This document shows, one piece after another, positions 59,375 through 64,000 of a stretch of 64,000 nt of DNA. A model generated the notes under the pieces. That model saw only the letters and a list, made by a program, of their open reading frames with translations. It made no database searches and was not told where the DNA came from. This stretch comes from WSZJ01 sp964590435 (GTDB lineage Bacteria > Planctomycetota > MHYJ01 > WSZJ01): NCBI GenBank assembly GCA_964590435.1, contig CAZPWT010000003.1, forward strand, positions 1 through 64,000, written 5' to 3'. How positions within the stretch are numbered: the stretch's first letter is position 1; every line of letters starts with the position of its first letter. Made by a program: the position numbers and the translations under genes.

Positions 59375-59471
59375 CCGGCCGCCGCGATCAACCACTTCCG
59401 GCTTGAAGCAGGATTCTCGGCCGCCATAGACTCGACGTTTCGCCCTCTTGCCCCGTCCATCGGAGTGCCGC

Positions 59472-62033
59472 ATGCCCGACCCTTCCCTGTGCCCCGGCTC
59501 CCGGCTCTGCGAGTACGAGCTCGTCGAGCGCATCGGCACGGGCGGGTTCGGGGAGGTGTGGGTCGCGCGGGACGGCGACGGACGGCGCGTGGCGATCAAG
59601 GTTCCGAGCGACCGGGGGCTGGTGCGGGAGCTGAGGAGCGAAGCGTTCCTGCAGAGCGCGCTGGTGCACCCGAACATTGTGCGCACGGTGGGGTTGAACA
59701 CGAAGAACGACCCGCCATTCTTCGTGATGGAGTACGTGGAAGGGATCAGCCTGCGGGACCTGCTGAGGCGGAAGAAGCGGCTGCCGCCGGCGCAGGCGGC
59801 GCGGGTGGCGGCGCAGGGGCTGGAGGCGCTGGAGTTCGCGCATGCTCGCGGCGTGGTGCACCGCGACGTCAAGCCGGGGAACATCATCTGCGGGTCGGAC
59901 GGGCGGGTGCGGCTGACGGACTTCGGGCTGTCGGAGGTGCACGACGTGAGCGCGAGCGGGCCGCGTGGCGCGGCGCCGAAGCTCGTGCCGGGGACCGTGA
60001 TGTACATGGCGCCGGAGCAGCGGCGCGGGCAGGCCGTGGACGGCCGCGCGGACGTCTACGCCATGGGCGTCGTGCTGTTCGAAATGCTGACCGGCGAGCT
60101 CCCCGGCGGCTGCGACCTCCCTTCCGAGATGAACTCCCGCATCCCGCCGGAGCTGGATGCGATCGTGAAGCGGGCGACGAAGTCGGCGGCGGCGCACCGT
60201 TACGCGAACGCAGCGGCGATGCGGGCGGACCTGGAAGCGTGGCTGCGCGGGGATGCGCCGTCGGCGCAGCCGGCGTCGTGGACGGCGCGAGCGGGGTCGA
60301 GGTGGTTCGCGGCGTCGGCGGTCGCGACGGTGGTGGTGGCCGTGGTCGGGATCGTGTCGCCGATCCTGCACCGGCGGGCGTCGAAGGGCCCCGATCCGTC
60401 GCGGGCGAGCCTCGTCGCGACGCCCGAGGACGGCGCGACCGTACCGATCGCGGCGAAAGCCGGGCGCGTGACGTTCCGGACGCTGCCGGAAGGCGCGGAC
60501 GTGTTCGTGGACGGCCGCAACTACGGCCCTTCCCCCGCTGCGATCGACGGCCTTGCGGCCGGGAAACACGTCGTCTCGTTCCGCCGCCGCGACTTCGCGG
60601 ACCTGACGGGCGAGTTCGAGGTCGGCCCCGGCGAATCGCTCGCGCCGACGTACCGCCTCGAGCAGCTCATGGGCGGCCTGTCGCTCACGACCTCCCCGGA
60701 AGGCGCGACGATCCTCATCGACGGCCGCGAATTCGGGGCCGCTTCCCCCGCTCTCGACCTGCGCAACCTCCCCGCCGGCCGCCACGCCGTCCGCGCGGAG
60801 CTGGCCGGTTTCCACCCTCTCGAACTCGACATCGACGTCGAGGGCGGGCGCGTCGCCGCGCGAAAGCTCACGCTCAAGGCCATCGGCTTCGGCGCTCTCT
60901 GCGTCGAAAGCAATCCCGCGGGCGCGAAGGTCTTCGTCGACGGCGAGGCGGTCGGGATCACGAAGGAAGCGCTCACGGTGGAGCGCCTGCGCGAGGGGAA
61001 GCACAAGGTGACGTTTGTGCTGGAGGGGTACGAGCCGTACGAGGTTGAGCTCGCCGTCCTTGCGAAGGACGTCACCACCCACACCGCCGCGCTCAAGGCG
61101 CTTCCCGGCTCGATCGAGCTCACCGCCCCGAAGAACGCCGCGGTGTGGATTGACGGCGAGCGGCGCGGCGCGGGGGCGCAGACGTTCGCGAACGTGGCGC
61201 CCGGGGAGCATCGCGTGCGGGTGTTCGACGTCGAGCGCGTCGTGAAAGTCGAAGCGGGAAAGGCGGCCGCGGCCTCCTTCACGCTCAAGGACCTCGGCCT
61301 CGTCCGGATCGCGGCCGGGGAATTCACGCTCGGGAGCGACGCCGGGCACGCGGACGCGCAGCCGGCGAAACGGATCACGCTGTCGGCGTACCTCCTCGAC
61401 CGCTGCGAAGTCACCAACCGGCAGTACAGGCGCTTCCTGGAGGACGTGAAGGCCGGTGGCGACGAAGCGTGGCGGCACCCGGACCAGCCCGCGGGGAAGG
61501 ACCACACGCCGGGGACCTGGACGGCGAAGGGGACGCTGACGGAGGAATGGCCGGTGCTGGGGGTGGACTGGTTCGATGCGTACGCGTACTCCCGCTGGGC
61601 CGGCAAGCGGTTGCCGACGGAAGCGGAGTGGGAGCGTGCGGCGCGCGGCGCCGGAGGGTTCGCATATCCGTGGGGGAACGAGGGGCCGTCATCGGGGGAG
61701 ACCCGCGCGAACCTGGGCAACCGCGACGGCGGCACGGGTGGCCCGCGGACGGTCGGGAGTTACCCGTCGGGCGCGAGCGCCGAGGGCGTGTTCGACCTGA
61801 TCGGCAACGCGTGGGAGTGGTGCGCCGACTGGTACGCGGCGGATGCGTACGCCTCGGCTCCCGCCGAGAACCCGCGCGGCCCGGCCAGCGGCAGGAGCCG
61901 TGTCCTCCGCGGCGGATCGTTCGGGACGCACGCGTTCGAGGTGCGCGGTTTCGATCGCGCGAGTGGCGAGACCGTGGGCGAACCGAAGCGGACTGTCGGG
62001 TTCCGGTGCGCGGTGGACGCGGAACGGCAGTAG
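59472..62033 (+). CDS. Ser/Thr protein kinase with PEGA repeats and SUMF1-like domain
   Basis: The protein has 853 residues. The kinase domain (14-268) is canonical: GTGGFGEVW, lysine 43, HRDVKPGN at 130-137, and a true DFG at 150-152, unlike the DWG of the other three. One membrane helix (about 278-300) separates it from an outer region with PEGA-type beta repeats (about 333-606: LPEGADVFVDGRNYG, SPEGATILIDGREFG, NPAGAKVFVDGEAVG). A complete SUMF1 domain follows (about 610-850: EVTNRQYRRFL, GKRLPTEAEWERAARG, GNAWEWCADW). It is a classic receptor-like bacterial kinase with its sensor outside. The ATG at 59472 follows CGGAG. Confidence 0.92.
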   Translation: MPDPSLCPGSRLCEYELVERIGTGGFGEVWVARDGDGRRVAIKVPSDRGLVRELRSEAFLQSALVHPNIVRTVGLNTKNDPPFFVMEYVEGISLRDLLRRKKRLPPAQAARVAAQGLEALEFAHARGVVHRDVKPGNIICGSDGRVRLTDFGLSEVHDVSASGPRGAAPKLVPGTVMYMAPEQRRGQAVDGRADVYAMGVVLFEMLTGELPGGCDLPSEMNSRIPPELDAIVKRATKSAAAHRYANAAAMRADLEAWLRGDAPSAQPASWTARAGSRWFAASAVATVVVAVVGIVSPILHRRASKGPDPSRASLVATPEDGATVPIAAKAGRVTFRTLPEGADVFVDGRNYGPSPAAIDGLAAGKHVVSFRRRDFADLTGEFEVGPGESLAPTYRLEQLMGGLSLTTSPEGATILIDGREFGAASPALDLRNLPAGRHAVRAELAGFHPLELDIDVEGGRVAARKLTLKAIGFGALCVESNPAGAKVFVDGEAVGITKEALTVERLREGKHKVTFVLEGYEPYEVELAVLAKDVTTHTAALKALPGSIELTAPKNAAVWIDGERRGAGAQTFANVAPGEHRVRVFDVERVVKVEAGKAAAASFTLKDLGLVRIAAGEFTLGSDAGHADAQPAKRITLSAYLLDRCEVTNRQYRRFLEDVKAGGDEAWRHPDQPAGKDHTPGTWTAKGTLTEEWPVLGVDWFDAYAYSRWAGKRLPTEAEWERAARGAGGFAYPWGNEGPSSGETRANLGNRDGGTGGPRTVGSYPSGASAEGVFDLIGNAWEWCADWYAADAYASAPAENPRGPASGRSRVLRGGSFGTHAFEVRGFDRASGETVGEPKRTVGFRCAVDAERQ

Positions 62034-62069
62034 GGAGTGATGAGTGGTGAGGATTGAGGAAGGGCCTCC

Positions 62070-62489
62070 ATGAGAAGCGGTCGCCAGAACATCTCGAGCG
62101 GATCGCCGTGGGAGCCTGTTGTCGGGTACTCGCGGGCGGTACGGGTCGGCAACGTGGTGCACGTCGCCGGGACGACGGGGACCGGGACGGACGGCAAGGT
62201 GGTTTCTCCGGACGCGTACGGCCAGGCGAAGGCGGCGCTTGCGAAAATCTCCGCTGCACTGGACCGGGCGGGCGCCTCGATGACGGACGTCGTTCGGACG
62301 AGGATCTACGTGACGAGCGTCGCGGATTGCGACGAAGTGGGGCGGGCGCACGGGGAGAGGTTCCGGGCGATCCTGCCGGCGTGCACGATGGTCGTCGTGA
62401 GCGCCCTAGTGGATCCCGCGATGAAAGTGGAGATTGAGGCCGAGGCCATCCTGGGGAAAACGGCAGGGGAAGGGGAAACGGCGGGTTAG
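62070..62489 (+). CDS. RidA/YjgF-family protein
   Basis: The protein has 139 residues with the RidA trimer fold: AVRVGNVVHVAGTTG, VVRTRIYVTSVADCDEVGRAHGERF (here VVRTRIYVTS and EVGRAHGERF) and MKVEIEAEAI near the end. The family usually hydrolyses reactive imines and enamines from PLP enzymes. The conserved ligand arginine appears as VVRTRIYV. The last ten residues (GKTAGEGETAG) are encoded by the start of the G-rich repeat and are not part of the fold. The neighbouring aminotransferase is a natural source of such intermediates. Confidence 0.85.
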   Translation: MRSGRQNISSGSPWEPVVGYSRAVRVGNVVHVAGTTGTGTDGKVVSPDAYGQAKAALAKISAALDRAGASMTDVVRTRIYVTSVADCDEVGRAHGERFRAILPACTMVVVSALVDPAMKVEIEAEAILGKTAGEGETAG

Positions 62490-62652
62490 GGCATGGGTGG
62501 GCGAGGGCGTGGGCGCGGGCTGGGGCAGTTCGCGCAGCGAGGGGCCAGAGTTGCCCAAGCCCCCTCCCTCGCCCCAGCCCACCCTCCGCCGAAGCCCGAA
62601 GGGCGGAGGCGGACCCCCACCCGTCGTCACCCCTTCCCCTGCCGTTTTTCCT
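62455..62652. repeat. G-rich inverted-repeat element overlapping the ridA 3' end
   Basis: The outer arms 62455-62490 and 62620-62652 pair (AACGGCAGGGGAAGGGG with CCCCTTCCCCTGCCGTT). Inside, GGGCTGGGGC and GCCCCAGCCC face each other, and CTCCGCC/GGGCGGAG (62584-62608) forms another stem. The element fills the spacer between ridA and the aminotransferase gene and encodes the RidA tail. A related tract lies in the kinase gene at 11160-11252. Confidence 0.75.
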
Positions 62653-62687
62653 CCGCCTTCCCCCCCGCCGTGAGCGATGATTCCGCC

Positions 62688-64000
62688 ATGACTACAGCCA
62701 CCACGCACCCCCTGGTCGACTGCACTGCCCTCGCAAAACAGGCCTCCGGCACCCGCGTCTCGAAGATGGCGTCGGGAATCATCGGGTCCGAGATTTTGAA
62801 AATCGCCGCGGACATCCGCGCGCTGGTTCGCGGCGGGAAGAAGATCTGCAACCTGACGGTCGGCGATTTCGACCCGAAGCAGTTCCCGATCCCGGTGAAG
62901 CTGAAGAACGAGATCGGCAAGGCGCTCGACAAGGGCGAAACGAACTACCCGCCGTCCGACGGCGTGCTGGAACTGAGGCAGGCGGTGCAGCGGTACTACG
63001 AGCGCGAGCTCGGCTTGAAGTACCCGGTCGAGTCGATCCTCATCTGCGGCGGCGCGCGCCCCGTCATCTACGGGACCTACCGCACGCTCGTCGACCCCGG
63101 CGACCGCGTCGTCTACCCGCTTCCCTCCTGGAACAACAACCACTACATCCACCAGATGGGCGCGGTCGGCGTGCCGGTCCCTTGCCGCCCGGAGGACAAG
63201 TTCCTCCCGACGCTCGAATCGCTTCGCCCGGCGTTCGCAGGCGCGCGGCTCGTGTGCCTCAACTCGCCGCTCAACCCCACCGGGACCGCGATGCAGCCGG
63301 CCGCCCTCAAGGCGATCTGCGAAGGCATCGTCGCGGAAAACCGCCGCCGCGAGGAAAAGGGCGAACGGCCGCTCTTCCTCATGTACGACCAGGTCTACTG
63401 GCCGCTCTGCGTCGGCGAAACGAAGCACGTCACGCCGCCGGAGCTCGTCCCGGAGATGGCGCGATTCACCGTGTTCGTCGACGGCATCTCGAAGGCTTTC
63501 GCGGCGACCGGCGTGCGCGTCGGCTGGGCGGTCGGCCCGGTGGACGTCATCGAGCGCATGAGCGCCATCCTGGGCCACGTCGGCGCCTGGGCCCCGCGCG
63601 CCGAACAGGTCGCCACCGTCGCGCTTCTCGACGACCCCGCCGCGTGCTCCGAGTTCTCAAAGACCTTCATGGCCGGCGTCACCCGCCGCCTCGAAGCGCT
63701 CCACGCCGGTTTCCAGAAAATGAAATCCGCCGGCCGCCCCGTCGACAGCATCGCCCCGATGGGCGGCATCTACCTCACCGTGCGCATCAACCCGTTCGGG
63801 AAGAAAACCCCCGCGGGCGCCGTGCTCAAGACCAACGAGGAAATCCGCAAGCACATCCTCGAGGCCGCCCAGATCGGCATCGTCCCGTTCCAGGCGTTCG
63901 GCGCCCCCGACGACTCCGGCTGGTTCCGGCTGTCCGTCGGCGCGGTGAGTGAAGCGGACATCGCGGAGGCGTTGCCGAGGCTGGAAGCGGCGCTGGCGTC
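62688..64000 (+). CDS. PLP-dependent aminotransferase, class I/II (partial)
   Basis: About 437 codons are present and the right edge cuts off the end. The fold is type I: NLTVGDFDPKQFPIP at the substrate side, ETNYPPSDGVLELRQAV, LNSPLNPTGT with the asparagine, the YDQVYWPL aspartate/tyrosine pair, and FVDGISKAFAATGVRVGW with the PLP lysine. The frame continues through LSVGAVSEADIAEALPRLEAA near the edge, so only a few residues are missing. It is related to aspartate-type aminotransferases; the substrate is undetermined. The ATG at 62688 has no strong ribosome site. Confidence 0.88.
   Translation, partial: MTTATTHPLVDCTALAKQASGTRVSKMASGIIGSEILKIAADIRALVRGGKKICNLTVGDFDPKQFPIPVKLKNEIGKALDKGETNYPPSDGVLELRQAVQRYYERELGLKYPVESILICGGARPVIYGTYRTLVDPGDRVVYPLPSWNNNHYIHQMGAVGVPVPCRPEDKFLPTLESLRPAFAGARLVCLNSPLNPTGTAMQPAALKAICEGIVAENRRREEKGERPLFLMYDQVYWPLCVGETKHVTPPELVPEMARFTVFVDGISKAFAATGVRVGWAVGPVDVIERMSAILGHVGAWAPRAEQVATVALLDDPAACSEFSKTFMAGVTRRLEALHAGFQKMKSAGRPVDSIAPMGGIYLTVRINPFGKKTPAGAVLKTNEEIRKHILEAAQIGIVPFQAFGAPDDSGWFRLSVGAVSEADIAEALPRLEAALA

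Noticed and set aside
1..64000. Over-representation of GGAAGCG/CGCTTCC as a Chi- or KOPS-like signal
   Set aside because: The word is common on both strands without visible bias and is explained by Glu-Ala codon pairs (GAA GCG) in GC-rich genes.
1..64000. tRNA or rRNA genes
   Set aside because: I looked for T-loop-like GGTTCGAATCC words outside genes and for rRNA-like stretches and found none.
1..64000. CRISPR arrays
   Set aside because: No regularly spaced identical repeats of 23-40 bases occur; the spacer tracts have 7-10-base units and no unique spacers.

Overview
The window is GC-rich bacterial chromosomal DNA with a G/C-dominated third codon position. No rRNA or tRNA gene was seen. Several traits point to Planctomycetota or a close relative: long Ser/Thr kinases ending in formylglycine-generating-enzyme-like (SUMF1) domains, a 2,400-residue alpha-2-macroglobulin/TPR protein, membrane-anchored coiled-coil proteins and many family-less secreted proteins. 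This placement is inference; no marker was compared with a database.

Layout. 0-5 kb: a YhcG-type nuclease whose 3' end is replaced by unrelated DNA at the left edge, a Tat-exported M64-like peptidase, a coiled-coil membrane protein, a GNAT acetyltransferase and an MFS transporter. 5-12 kb: two kinase-SUMF1 genes, one overlapping a gene for a zinc-ribbon protein with three ribosomal L7/L12 C-terminal-like domains. 12-25 kb: a degenerate cyclase/ATPase paralogue, HAD phosphatase, YndJ-like membrane protein, beta-propeller protein, MFS transporter and the giant macroglobulin. 25-28 kb: a BtuF-BtuD-BtuC-like ABC importer. 28-30 kb: a GAF/PAS protein and a thioredoxin-like gene with an in-frame UGA, a probable selenoprotein. 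30-42 kb: accessory DNA with MntA/HepT, DUF4160/DUF2442, Phd/VapC and HicB/HicA pairs, plus pyrD, a class III cyclase-ATPase-TPR protein and rsgA. Part of rsgA is duplicated around the Phd/VapC segment. 42-46 kb: hutI, an FHA protein and a cysteine desulfurase. 45.7-53 kb: the replication cluster dnaA-dnaN-(hypothetical)-DUF721-gyrB, with a probable dnaA promoter and a candidate origin. Here GyrB carries an N-terminal DUF721-like extension. 53-64 kb: moaB, two tandem papain/C39-like membrane proteins, two more kinase-SUMF1 genes (one with PEGA repeats), ridA and an aminotransferase cut by the right edge.

Structure beyond genes. A 17-bp bipartite palindrome, WTGACGC-NNN-GCGTCAA, occurs four times exactly and once with one mismatch. 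All five lie inside unrelated coding sequences, in the same reading frame, and use CGT and CAA codons that look unusual here; a weaker match lies just upstream of the dnaA promoter. Five intergenic spaces hold long imperfect inverted repeats of unrelated sequence, and other spacers hold degenerate short-period tracts. A G-rich repeat from one spacer also appears in frame inside a kinase activation segment.

The strongest leads are the 17-bp motif, the candidate selenoprotein, the DUF721-GyrB fusion, the kinase-coupled L7/L12-domain protein, and the TA segment flanked by rsgA 3'-end repeats.
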